DNA of 26,415 nucleotides from an uncultured Phascolarctobacterium sp. (GTDB taxonomy: Bacteria; Bacillota; Negativicutes; Acidaminococcales; Acidaminococcaceae), in contig UQWU01000023.1 in the NCBI GenBank assembly GCA_900544885.1, forward strand, positions 1-26,415, given 5' to 3'. Made by a program: the position numbers and the translations under genes. Of the stretch, positions 14,455 through 22,936 are shown in pieces. Position 1 is the stretch's first letter. Each line of letters opens with the position of its first letter. The notes under the pieces were generated by a model. The model worked only from the letters and a program-made list of their open reading frames with translations, did not search any database and had not been told where the DNA came from.

Positions 14455-15510
14455 ATGATGAAGGCTGTAGTTTATAAAGAAAAGGGTAAATTAGTTTTCG
14501 AGGAGCATACTAAACCGAGCTTGGTTAATGATACGGATGTTATTTTGAAGGTAACGCTGACTACTATTTGTTCCAGTGATATTCATATTAAACATGGTGC
14601 TGTGCCACGTGCACAAAAGGGTGTTGTACTAGGTCATGAATTTGTCGGCATTGTTGCTGAAACCGGTGCTGCAGTTAAAAAGTTACAGGTAGGTGACCGC
14701 GTAGCTGTAAACTGCGAAACCTTCTGCGGTGAATGCTTCTATTGTAAAAATGGTTATGTAAATAACTGTACTGATAAAAACGGCGGTTGGGCTTTAGGCT
14801 GTCGCATTGATGGCGGACAAGCTGAGTATGCTCGTATTCCTTTTGCTGATAATTGCTTAACGAAAATACCTGCTAATGTTACTGATGAACAGGCCTTGTT
14901 TAATGGTGATTTGCTGTCCACAGGTTATTGGGGCTGTAAAATCGGTGAGCTGACAAGTGAGGATGTAGTGGCTATTATCGGTGCCGGTCCTGCTGGACTT
15001 TGTGCGATGATGTGTGCAAGATTATTTAATCCGCAGAAAATTATTGCTATTGATATTGATGATGCTCGCTTGCAAGTTGCTAAAGCAAATGGTTATGCTG
15101 ATATTATCTTAAATCCTCTGCATGATGATGTAACGGCTGAGATTAGTAAATATACCGCAGGACGTGGTGCAGATAAGGTTTTTGAAGTAGCAGGCAGTGA
15201 TAAAACTTTTGCACTAGCACTAGATATTGCTCGTCCAAATGCTATTGTCGTTTTAATTGCGATGTACGAAAATAATCAGGTACTGCCTTTACCTAATATT
15301 TATGGTAAAAATTTGACAATTAAATTCGGCGGTGTAGATGGTGCTTTCTGCCAAGAGATTATGAAGCATATAGAGCAGGGAGAAATTAATGCATTGCCGC
15401 TTTTGACCCATCATACTGATTTTGCCCACATTATGGAAGCGTACGATATTTTTGAAAATAAAAAAGAAAATGTTATAAAAATAGCTGTTCGCGTTGCCGA
15501 AAGTTTATAA
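14455..15510 (+). CDS. Zinc-dependent alcohol dehydrogenase (MDR superfamily)
   Basis: It is a 351-residue medium-chain dehydrogenase. Catalytic zinc ligands are C39 in TICSSD and H61-E62 in GHEFVG. The structural zinc site is intact: C91, C94, C97 and C105. The dinucleotide-binding loop IGAGPAGL is followed by IAIDIDDARL, where the Asp suggests NAD rather than NADP. The family includes sorbitol, threonine, butanediol and secondary-alcohol dehydrogenases, and the substrate cannot be read from the sequence. GGGAGG precedes two adjacent ATG codons (14455 and 14458); either could be used. It lies 19 bases after the previous gene and is last in the block, but a link to LPS is not obvious. Confidence 0.85.
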   Translation: MMKAVVYKEKGKLVFEEHTKPSLVNDTDVILKVTLTTICSSDIHIKHGAVPRAQKGVVLGHEFVGIVAETGAAVKKLQVGDRVAVNCETFCGECFYCKNGYVNNCTDKNGGWALGCRIDGGQAEYARIPFADNCLTKIPANVTDEQALFNGDLLSTGYWGCKIGELTSEDVVAIIGAGPAGLCAMMCARLFNPQKIIAIDIDDARLQVAKANGYADIILNPLHDDVTAEISKYTAGRGADKVFEVAGSDKTFALALDIARPNAIVVLIAMYENNQVLPLPNIYGKNLTIKFGGVDGAFCQEIMKHIEQGEINALPLLTHHTDFAHIMEAYDIFENKKENVIKIAVRVAESL

Positions 15511-15525
15511 TTTTGCGTGCTGCAT

Positions 15526-15576
15526 AAAAAAGCTCCTAAAGTAGACTTTTTATATTCACTCGTTCTACTTTAGGAG
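15526..15576 (-). terminator. Terminator of the epimerase/ugd operon
   Basis: CTCCTAAAGTAGA and TCTACTTTAGGAG form a perfect 13-bp stem with an 18-base loop. On the minus strand it is followed by CTTTTTTATG. On the plus strand no T run follows, so it serves the minus-strand genes. Confidence 0.8.
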
Positions 15577-15587
15577 TATCGTATCAA

Positions 15588-15609
15588 GTTACTATAGTAA
15601 CGTTTTTTT
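15588..15609 (+). terminator. Terminator of the lptD-to-adh block
   Basis: The stem GTTAC/GTAAC around TATA is followed by GTTTTTTTC on the plus strand. The stem is short but the T run is good. Confidence 0.6.
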
Positions 15610-15626
15610 CTTTATATTGTTATTAA

Positions 15627-16859
15627 TTAATCGCGGTGGAATAAATCGCGTGTATAAACCTTATCCTTTACGTCATCCAGACAGTTATTATATCGGTTAG
15701 CGATAATGGCTTGACTAACGGCTTTGAATTTTTGCAGGTCATTTACTACTTCGCTGCCGAAGAAAGTACTGCCATCAGGCAGAGTCGGTTCATAAATAAT
15801 AATTTTGGCTCCTTTAGCTTTAATACGCTTCATAACACCCTGGATAGAGCTTTGACGGAAGTTATCAGAATTAGATTTCATGATTAAACGGTAAACACCG
15901 ACAGTAATATTTTTTCCTTCAGCAATAGCAGGATCCATAACTTCAGGATAATAACCAGCCTGTTTTAAAACGCGGTCGGCAATGAAGTCCTTACGTGTTC
16001 TGTTAGAATCTACAATAGCTTTAATCAGATTTTCGGGAACATCAGCGTAATTAGATAAAAGTTGTTTAGTATCTTTAGGCAGGCAATAACCGCCGTAGCC
16101 AAAGGAAGGATTATTATAATGATTGCCGATACGTGGGTCTAAGCAGACACCATCGATAATTGATTTTGTATCTAAACCTTTAATTTCGGCATAGGTATCA
16201 AGCTCGTTGAAATAAGAAACACGTAAAGCCAGATAGGTATTTGAGAACAACTTAACTGCTTCGGCTTCGGTAAAATTCATAACTAAAGTGGGAATATTTT
16301 CTTTGAGAGCACCCTCCTGCAGCAAAGAAGCAAAAACATGTGCCGATTTTACTAAGCGCTCATCTTTTAAATCTGTGCCAATGATAATGCGGGAAGGATA
16401 GAGATTATCATAGAGTGCTTTGCTTTCGCGCAAAAATTCCGGACTGAAAAGAATATTTTTGCTACCTGTAACTTGGCGGATGTGCTCGGTGTAGCCGACG
16501 GGGATTGTGGATTTGATAATCATAATAGCGTTAGGATTATATTCCATAACCAGTTTAATAACAGCCTCTACAGCACTGGTATCAAAGAAGTTCTTTTGCG
16601 GGACATAGTTAGTCGGAGTGGCAATGATAACAAAATCAGCATCACTATAAGCTTTTTGTGCGTCTAAGGTAGCTGTAAGCTTTAACTCCTTATGGGCTAA
16701 GAAATCTTCAATTTCTGTATCAGCGATTGGAGATTTTTTATTGTTAATCATGGATACTTTTTCAGGAATAATATCTACGGCATGGACTTCGTTATGCTGA
16801 GCTAATAAAGTAGCTAAGCTTAGACCTACGTAGCCTGTACCGGCAACAGCGATTTTCAT
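15627..16859 (-). CDS. ugd: UDP-glucose 6-dehydrogenase
   Basis: Ugd oxidises UDP-glucose to UDP-glucuronate in two NAD-dependent steps in the cytoplasm. The Rossmann start KIAVAGTGYVGLSLA is at residues 2-16. STIPVGYT, FSPEFLRESKALYDN and GNHYNNPSFGYGGYCLPKD follow in the family order, with catalytic C259. At 410 residues and in its C-terminal text (YRLIMKSNSDNFRQSS, KVYTRDLF) it is close to the E. coli Ugd type. The frame is open to 16958, but GGAGG lies just before the ATG at 16859 and the extra codons overlap the upstream gene. It is 13 bases after the epimerase gene, so the two form one operon that runs toward the heptose block. Confidence 0.96.
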   Translation of the reverse strand: MKIAVAGTGYVGLSLATLLAQHNEVHAVDIIPEKVSMINNKKSPIADTEIEDFLAHKELKLTATLDAQKAYSDADFVIIATPTNYVPQKNFFDTSAVEAVIKLVMEYNPNAIMIIKSTIPVGYTEHIRQVTGSKNILFSPEFLRESKALYDNLYPSRIIIGTDLKDERLVKSAHVFASLLQEGALKENIPTLVMNFTEAEAVKLFSNTYLALRVSYFNELDTYAEIKGLDTKSIIDGVCLDPRIGNHYNNPSFGYGGYCLPKDTKQLLSNYADVPENLIKAIVDSNRTRKDFIADRVLKQAGYYPEVMDPAIAEGKNITVGVYRLIMKSNSDNFRQSSIQGVMKRIKAKGAKIIIYEPTLPDGSTFFGSEVVNDLQKFKAVSQAIIANRYNNCLDDVKDKVYTRDLFHRD

Positions 16860-16872
16860 AAGTAAGCCTCCT

Positions 16873-17940
16873 TTAGCATTTATAGAACTCTTTGTACCAT
16901 TCAGCAAATTTACGTAAGCCCTCACGTAACGGAGTACTGGGCTTGAAGCCGAAATCACGCTCTAAAGGAGTAGTATCGGCATATGTTATAGGAACATCGC
17001 CAGGCTGCATGGGAACAAGCTCTTTATGTGCAGCAAAATCATAATCAGCAGGCAGAACTTGAGCACGAATCAATTCTTGCTGTAATATATTGACGAAGTT
17101 TAATAAGTTTTCCGGATGGTTATTACCGATATTGTAGACAGCATAGGGTGGAATGGGAAGATTATCTGCACCATTTTTACGTTCAGGTGGTTTTTGCATA
17201 ACACGGATAATACCTTCAACTATATCATCAATATAGGTAAAATCACGCTGACAATTACCATAGTTAAAAATTTGAATTGTTTTTCCTGCACGTAGCTTAT
17301 CGGTAAAACCAAAATAAGCCATATCAGGACGTCCTGCAGGACCATAAACCGTAAAGAAACGTAAGCCTGTGCAGGGAATATTATATAATTTAGCATAAGC
17401 ATGGGCTAATAATTCATTACTTTTTTTAGTAGCGGCATATAAGCTTACGGGATTATCTACTTTGTCATCTGTAGAATAAGGAACTTTTTTATTAGAGCCG
17501 TATACAGAAGATGAGGAAGCATAAACAAGATGCTTTACACCTGTCTGGTCGTTATCGTAGGAATGACGGCAGCATTCTAAGATATTATAGAAACCAATGA
17601 TATTGGAGTTGATATAGGCATCAGGATTGGTAATGCTGTAACGGACACCTGCTTGAGCAGCTAGATTAATGACAATCTCGGGGTGATACTCAGCAAAGAT
17701 GTTTTCAATCAAAGCTTTGTTAGCTAAATCGCCTTGGATAAAAGTAAAGCTGGGGTGTTGCTTTAGCATATCCAAACGGAAGTGTTTTAATTTTACGTCG
17801 TAATAATCGTTGATGTTATCAAGGCCGATAATATGATAACCATCTTCTAGAAGTTTCTTCGCTAAAAAGGAACCTATGAAGCCTGCAACACCAGTAATAA
17901 AAATTTTATTTTGTTGTTGTTTAATAATAGAAATAGACAT
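16873..17940 (-). CDS. UDP-glucuronate 4-epimerase family protein
   Basis: It is a 355-residue NAD-dependent short-chain epimerase. The nucleotide-binding motif is TGVAGFIG (residues 16-23). The substrate and catalytic region SSSSVYG (142-148) is followed by Y168 and K172 in LYAATKK. LDNINDYYDVKLKHFRL and LAAQAGVRYSITNPDAY are typical of UDP-glucuronate 4-epimerases rather than GalE. The likely reaction is UDP-GlcA to UDP-GalA, using the product of the next gene (ugd). AGGAG precedes the ATG. UDP-GalA could feed LPS core, O-antigen or capsule synthesis. UDP-glucose 4-epimerase activity cannot be ruled out without assay. Confidence 0.87.
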   Translation of the reverse strand: MSISIIKQQQNKIFITGVAGFIGSFLAKKLLEDGYHIIGLDNINDYYDVKLKHFRLDMLKQHPSFTFIQGDLANKALIENIFAEYHPEIVINLAAQAGVRYSITNPDAYINSNIIGFYNILECCRHSYDNDQTGVKHLVYASSSSVYGSNKKVPYSTDDKVDNPVSLYAATKKSNELLAHAYAKLYNIPCTGLRFFTVYGPAGRPDMAYFGFTDKLRAGKTIQIFNYGNCQRDFTYIDDIVEGIIRVMQKPPERKNGADNLPIPPYAVYNIGNNHPENLLNFVNILQQELIRAQVLPADYDFAAHKELVPMQPGDVPITYADTTPLERDFGFKPSTPLREGLRKFAEWYKEFYKC

Positions 17941-18117
17941 TATATTTCTCCTGCTTATTTTTTGATTTGAAAAAGAAGTTTTCTTGTGTTATATTTTATA
18001 TAAATATTACAAAAATTACCTTTATTTTTCCTGAATACTTGCTAACATTATAATTATATATCTATTTAAATGTAATAATGGTAAAAAGTATGTAATATAA
18101 TTGAGGAGAAAATATAC

Positions 18118-19104
18118 ATGTTTAAACCAGAAGAATTTGCTAAAAATCAATTTATTTTGAAAAAACAAAAATTTAATTATACGGCAGATAAAAGCGCTGT
18201 AAAAGTGATGCATGTAGCTTTCAATGTTGATGATAATTTTTTTATGCAGGCTGGTGTGGCGATAACTTCTATTTTGGTAAATAACCCCGGAAAAGATTTT
18301 TGTTTTCATATTTTCTGCGATGGAGTAGGCGATTTTAATTTAGAAAAAATGCGTCAGACGGCCGAAAAATATCATACGCAGGTAATTATTTATTATATGG
18401 ATATGCAGCCCTTTCAAACTTTCCATATTAAAACTCAACATTTTAGCCGCGTAACTTATTTACGTTCTGTAATGCCGAAAATTCTTAAACCGTTGACAGA
18501 AAAATATCTTTATATGGATGCTGATATGGTTTGTACAGGCGATATTACTGAAATCGAAAATATTGATTTAGAGGGGTATCCTTTTGCGGCAGCTAGTGAA
18601 ACTCCGGAAGCTGTTAAGTATAAAACTACCTTTTTACATCAGAAAAGCGGCAAGCATTTTAATGATGGCTTAATGTGGATTGATATTGCGGAATGGGAAA
18701 AAGAAAAGATTACGGAAAAAATCTTTAGTTACCAAGGGGCAGATCCAAGTCGTTTTTCCGGTCAAAGTCAGGATATTATGAATTTAGTTTTAGATGGCGA
18801 GATTAAATTTATCGATAGACGTTATAATGGCGGTTCGGAAAATGGTGTATTGATTTATCATTTTTGTGGACGTAATAAGCCGTGGCAGATGGCAATTTCG
18901 GAGCCTGAACGTATTTGGCGGCATTATTTAGATTTATCTGTTTGGAAGAGCATTAAAGACCCTAATCCGCCAAAAGTTCCTAAGCATTATTTTAACTATA
19001 AACGCATGATGATTTATCGTCGTCAACAAGGTCATTATTTGCAAATGTTGTATTGTTTATTTTGGTATACAGTTTTGAAAGTGTGCTATAAATTAGGTAT
19101 ATGA
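18118..19104 (+). CDS. GT8 glycosyltransferase, LPS hexosyltransferase-like
   Basis: The 328-residue protein matches family GT8, like the LPS core glucosyl/galactosyltransferases WaaI, WaaJ and WaaO. Motifs in order are HVAFNVDDNFFMQAGVAITS (residues 32-51), the metal-binding DxD in YMDADMV (D134, D136), FNDGLMWIDI with NDG, and HFCGRNKPW near 265. The C-terminal 40 residues are basic and aromatic, as in enzymes that associate with the inner membrane. GAGGAG precedes the ATG. The 177-base divergent gap upstream holds AT-rich -10-like sequences (TATAAT at 18049 and 18096) but no convincing -35. Donor sugar and acceptor are unknown. Confidence 0.88.
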   Translation: MFKPEEFAKNQFILKKQKFNYTADKSAVKVMHVAFNVDDNFFMQAGVAITSILVNNPGKDFCFHIFCDGVGDFNLEKMRQTAEKYHTQVIIYYMDMQPFQTFHIKTQHFSRVTYLRSVMPKILKPLTEKYLYMDADMVCTGDITEIENIDLEGYPFAAASETPEAVKYKTTFLHQKSGKHFNDGLMWIDIAEWEKEKITEKIFSYQGADPSRFSGQSQDIMNLVLDGEIKFIDRRYNGGSENGVLIYHFCGRNKPWQMAISEPERIWRHYLDLSVWKSIKDPNPPKVPKHYFNYKRMMIYRRQQGHYLQMLYCLFWYTVLKVCYKLGI

Positions 19105-19126
19105 GATAGTGAAAAATATTTTTTAT

Positions 19127-19162
19127 ATAAGCAGAGGTTTTATACTTCTGCTTATTTTTTTA
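19127..19162 (+). terminator. Terminator after the GT8 gene
   Basis: ATAAGCAGAGG pairs with CTTCTGCTTAT (11 bp, one G-U) around a 7-base loop. A run of T follows. Confidence 0.88.
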
Positions 19163-19232
19163 TTTTCAGAGATATTTTTTAGTTTGAATTTATTGGTGGA
19201 ATTTATTTTCTGCCAAAATAAGGTAAAATATA

Positions 19233-19241
19233 TGTTATAAT
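19233..19241 (+). promoter_or_regulatory. Extended -10 promoter of the sulfatase-fold gene
   Basis: TGTTATAAT is a perfect -10 hexamer with an extended TGN, about 33 bases before the start codon. No good -35 is present. Confidence 0.55.
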
Positions 19242-19273
19242 TAAAGCAAATTTAGATGAATGGTAGGTGCATA

Positions 19274-21193
19274 ATGAAGAGATTTGCACGTTTTTTTGAA
19301 AATTTGCAGCAAGATTTCAAGATATTTGCTTATTGGTGTTTAGTTTTACTGTTTTTTAGGATGATCTTTATTTATGTATATAGCAGTCAGCTTGATGGTG
19401 ATTTTAGCGAAGTTTTAGAAGCTTTATGGCTTGGTTTGCGTTTGAGTTTGAAAACGGCAGGGATAATTTCTTTGTTAGGCTTTGTTTTGGCAACGCTACC
19501 TAATATTATTTGGCAAAAATGGCCTGTTATTACGGTAAAGAGCATTTATCATCAGCTGGTCGGGTATGTTTTTGCTTTCCTGTTTATGGCACGTATTCCC
19601 TATTATAAAATTTATAATTCTGGGTTTAATATGATGCTCATTAATGGTTTTCATGATGATTGGCAGGCTATTTTTCATACTGCGGTACAAGAATATCAAT
19701 TATTGCCGCGTTTAGTGGGCGTATTGCTTTTAGGGTATGTCTTGCAGAAAATAGTTAAGCCTATTTTGAGAAGTCGGACAATTTCTTTTGCTTCTCTTAG
19801 ATACAGAAAAATAGTTATGGCAGGAACGCTGCTGTCTATACCGATTATTTGGGTTTTTGTACGTTATGGCGGTGCTTTCAGCTATGAAAATTCTATTAAC
19901 TGGGAAAGTGCGGCAAGATTACGTTCTAATATGCTCAATGAAGCTATTTTAGACGATGGGCAGGCTTTATATCGCGTTTATTGTAATAAGAGAATGTTAG
20001 ATAAGGTGCATAACGTCAATATAAGCAAAGCAGAATTACAGAGAAGAATTGCTAATGCAGGTGGTAATCCGCAGGCACCGACAGTAGAAGAGGCTTTTTT
20101 GCATACTGTAGCAGCACCTAAATTAGCTCACAAGCCGCAAAATATCGTCCTTATTTTAGGTGAAAGCTTTGGGCAATGGCCATTTTTAGAACCATATACC
20201 AAGCTTGGTTTAGTCGAAAAAATGCGTGCTTTGCAGGCACAGGAAAATTGTGCCTCTATTAATACCATGTTACCTAATGCGTCAGGAACTATTGGTGCTG
20301 TTAATGGTTTAGTAACAGGTTTTCCCTCCAGTAATTTATATTTAAATTATCAGCCCAATAGCTTTAAGGACAAGTATGCGATGGGCATTGGTTATATTAT
20401 GCAAAAATTGGGATATAAAACTGTTTTTTGGTATGGTGGATTTCCAGGATGGCAAAATGTACAGACCTTTGTTTTAGCCCAGTCCTTTGATGAATTTCAT
20501 GCAGCTGATGAATTTAATTATCAAGGAGGTAACGCTTGGGGTTGTCCTGATGAGCTTTTATTTTATAAAGTTAATGATTACATTCAAAAAGAACAAAGCG
20601 AAGAAAAAGTATTTCATTTAATTTTAACGACTAGTAATCATCCGCCTTATAGCATTGATGTGGACAGTGTTGGTTTTCCTCGGGAAGAAGTACGAAAAAA
20701 ATTACCGAAAGCTATTGACGCTACCGAGCAAAACTTGACGGAGTTAGGGCATATCTGGTATGCAGATAAAACCATGGGTGATTTTATTGCTAAAGTAGAA
20801 AAACATAATCCAGATACTTTATTTGTCGTTACTGGTGACCATAGTGAACGTTTTACTTTTGCCATAGAGCAGGATATACGTACATGTTCGGCAATCCCCT
20901 GTATTTTTTATGGACAGGGAGTGAGAAAAGATTGGTTCAACAAAAATGCTGTAGGGTGTCATATGCAATTAGCAGGTACGTTGGCGGAAATGGTAGGACC
21001 AAGTGGTTTTACTTATAGTGCTTTTGATAAGAGTATGTTTGTCCAAGATAAGTTTGTTTTTAACCATAAGTTAGCTGTTTTTGATGGAAATATTTATACA
21101 ATAAAAAGTTTAGACACCAAGGAGAGAGGGAAGACTAATGATATGAGGTCTATTGCTTCTTGGCGTGCATTGAAAGGAAATGAAATAGAATAG
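19274..21193 (+). CDS. LTA synthase-like phosphoglycerol transferase (sulfatase fold)
   Basis: The 639-residue protein has about five N-terminal membrane spans (roughly 18-38, 55-78, 93-112, 143-162, 178-198), a linker, and an extracytoplasmic sulfatase-fold domain from about 290. This is the LtaS/OpgB/phosphoglycerol transferase layout. Metal and catalytic residues are all visible: E297 in LILGESFG, nucleophile T339 in NASGTIGAVNG, H456 in TSNHPPY, and D522/H523 in VTGDHSERF. Such enzymes move glycerol phosphate from phosphatidylglycerol, or similar groups, onto surface polymers. In an LPS-bearing cell the acceptor may be a core sugar, a periplasmic glycan or a teichoic-like polymer. AGGTG precedes the ATG at 19274; the open frame starts 6 codons earlier without a suitable site. 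Confidence 0.8.
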   Translation: MKRFARFFENLQQDFKIFAYWCLVLLFFRMIFIYVYSSQLDGDFSEVLEALWLGLRLSLKTAGIISLLGFVLATLPNIIWQKWPVITVKSIYHQLVGYVFAFLFMARIPYYKIYNSGFNMMLINGFHDDWQAIFHTAVQEYQLLPRLVGVLLLGYVLQKIVKPILRSRTISFASLRYRKIVMAGTLLSIPIIWVFVRYGGAFSYENSINWESAARLRSNMLNEAILDDGQALYRVYCNKRMLDKVHNVNISKAELQRRIANAGGNPQAPTVEEAFLHTVAAPKLAHKPQNIVLILGESFGQWPFLEPYTKLGLVEKMRALQAQENCASINTMLPNASGTIGAVNGLVTGFPSSNLYLNYQPNSFKDKYAMGIGYIMQKLGYKTVFWYGGFPGWQNVQTFVLAQSFDEFHAADEFNYQGGNAWGCPDELLFYKVNDYIQKEQSEEKVFHLILTTSNHPPYSIDVDSVGFPREEVRKKLPKAIDATEQNLTELGHIWYADKTMGDFIAKVEKHNPDTLFVVTGDHSERFTFAIEQDIRTCSAIPCIFYGQGVRKDWFNKNAVGCHMQLAGTLAEMVGPSGFTYSAFDKSMFVQDKFVFNHKLAVFDGNIYTIKSLDTKERGKTNDMRSIASWRALKGNEIE

Positions 21194-21228
21194 CATTGTA
21201 ATAAATAAAATAAAAGGGGGATATATTG

Positions 21229-22156
21229 ATGATGGGAAAGGTAGAAAATCAGTTGATTTCTGTAATTATACCTGTTTATGGTGTAGAAAAGTATATTGGT
21301 AAATGTTTAGAGTCTGTGATTCAGCAGACATATAAAAATTTGGAAATTATAGTTATTAATGATGGAACAAAAGATAAGAGTGCAGAAATTGCTAAAAAAT
21401 ATGCTGCTAAGGACCATCGTATTAAAGTTTATGATTATCCTAATGGCGGTTTGAGCGTTGCTAGAAATAGAGGTTTAGAGCACGCTCATGGAGATTATAT
21501 TGCCTTTTTGGATAGTGATGATTGGCTTGATTTAAAGATGTATGAAACATTAATTAAGGTCGCTTCAGACAATGATGCCGACATGGTGAAATGTGGCTTT
21601 ATGGAAACTGATGAAAATATAGGGGGGGAAAAAAATATTTTCTTTTAAAAATCAAATATCAATAAACAATAAAAATAAATTAGATTATTATTTCAAAGGA
21701 GTTCTTTGGACAGTAGTTTGGAATGCTCTTTATAAAAAGGATGTTGCTAAACAAGTGTTTTTTCCTGAGAATATTATTCATGAAGATAATTATAGCTCTG
21801 GGATATATTTATATTTAGCAAAAAAAGTAGTAGCAATTAATTATGTAGGGTATTTTTATAGAATTAATTTTTCTGGACTTAGTAAAGGTGGGGTAAAGAA
21901 ACCATTAGATAAGATTCTTAGTATTAATAAACTTATACTTGATTTGCGGAAGCTGAATTATTTGGATGCAAGATTAGATTGGAAAATCAGTGTAGAAATA
22001 TTTCATTTTATAAGAGGATTAAATTCTTTTTATAATGTTGTCGGAATGCGCAAATCTTTATATAATTATCTTAGTGCCAATCTAGATTGGAGAAGGAAAG
22101 TGCATTTTTTCTATTTGCTGCGAAGCAAAAATATAAAGATTTTACCAGAGGAATGA
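21229..22156 (+). pseudogene. GT2 glycosyltransferase interrupted by a frameshift at a G7A7 tract
   Basis: The first part (to about 21620) is a standard family GT2 N-terminus: LISVIIPVYGVEKYIGKCLE, then VINDGT, NGGLSVARNRGL and the DxD-type FLDSDDWL. The frame runs into TAA at 21646-21648 after a tract of seven G and seven A (21622-21635). From 21623 the +1 frame continues the same protein: FKGVLWTVVWNALYKKDV, FFPENIIHEDN and YFYRINFSG are the usual C-terminal GT2 pattern. Loss of one base in the tract would give one continuous enzyme of about 309 residues. The downstream part has only a GTG with no ribosome site, so it is not a separate gene. Causes could be slippage with phase variation, transcriptional slippage, decay or a sequencing error. 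GGGGG precedes the ATG at 21229. Confidence 0.85.
21622..21635 (+). repeat. G7A7 mononucleotide tract in the GT2 gene
   Basis: Seven G are followed directly by seven A at the exact point where the GT2 reading frame is lost. Such tracts are prone to slippage in replication and transcription. Confidence 0.9.
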
Positions 22157-22159
22157 GAT

Positions 22160-22909
22160 ATGAGTTTAACGATAGTTATTTTAACTAAAAATGAAGAAGC
22201 GAATATTGCTGAGGTTATAAAAAATAGTAAATTAGTCACAGAACACATTTTGATTGTAGATTCTGGTAGTACTGATAAAACTGTGGAGCTAGCCAAAGCT
22301 AACGGTGCAGAAGTTGTTTATCGAGCTTGGGATAATGATTTTTCTGCACAAAGAAATTTTGCTTTAGAACATATACATACGGATTGGGTATTATATCTTG
22401 ATGCAGATGAACGTCTTGATAGTGATTTGTGCATAGCTATAAAAAAAGCTATTAGTACTGAGCCGCAAAAGCAGTATAGCATTGTGCGTAAAATTAATGC
22501 TTTTGGAATGCAGTATAAGCATGGTATTTTTAAACCGGATAGCGTGTTACGTTTATTTCCGAGCAAACAGGTACATTGGGAAAATAAAGTGCACGAGCGT
22601 CCGGTATGTCCTTTGCCTAAAGCTAAATTAGCAGGCTTTATTGAACATTATACTTATAATTGCTGGCAGCAATGGTGGGATAAAGCAGGTCATTATACAA
22701 CTATTTGGGCAGAGGATAATTTTGCTAAGGGAAAAAGAACTTCTTTAGCAGCTTGTTTTGCACATGCCTTTTATGGTTTGGTACGTGCTTATTTTCTGCA
22801 ATTAGGATTATTAGATGGTTGGAGCGGTGTTTATTCCAGTATATTACATTTTTGCTATACGATGATGCGATATTTAAAGTTGTATGAATTACAACAAAAA
22901 GGCAATTAA
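22160..22909 (+). CDS. GT2 glycosyltransferase, WaaE/KdtX-like LPS core enzyme
   Basis: The 249-residue GT2 protein resembles the LPS core beta-1,4-glucosyltransferase WaaE (KdtX). Features in order are IVILTKNEEANI, IVDSGSTDKT (residues 32-41), FSAQRNFAL, the metal-binding DxD in LYLDADERL (D81, D83), and the later VLRLFPSKQVHWENKVHE, which is characteristic of this subgroup. A hydrophobic C-terminal part (about 200-240) could touch the membrane. AGAGGA lies inside the end of the frameshifted gene and the stop-to-start gap is 3 bases, so loss of frame upstream may reduce its translation. Confidence 0.85.
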   Translation: MSLTIVILTKNEEANIAEVIKNSKLVTEHILIVDSGSTDKTVELAKANGAEVVYRAWDNDFSAQRNFALEHIHTDWVLYLDADERLDSDLCIAIKKAISTEPQKQYSIVRKINAFGMQYKHGIFKPDSVLRLFPSKQVHWENKVHERPVCPLPKAKLAGFIEHYTYNCWQQWWDKAGHYTTIWAEDNFAKGKRTSLAACFAHAFYGLVRAYFLQLGLLDGWSGVYSSILHFCYTMMRYLKLYELQQKGN

Positions 22910-22936
22910 TTAATAGAAAATAAGGAGAATATAATT

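Noticed and set aside
15533..15576. Large hairpin as terminator of the plus-strand dehydrogenase gene
   Set aside because: No T run follows it on the plus strand. The T run is on the minus-strand side, and a separate plus-strand hairpin with T run lies at 15588-15609.
16860..16958. Longer N-terminus for ugd
   Set aside because: GGAGG is placed for the ATG at 16859, and the NAD-binding motif normally begins at the first residues.
21755..22156. Separate gene starting in the 3' half of the GT2 region
   Set aside because: The start would be GTG without a ribosome site. Upstream codons in the same frame back to 21623 encode matching GT2 sequence, so it is the second half of one gene.
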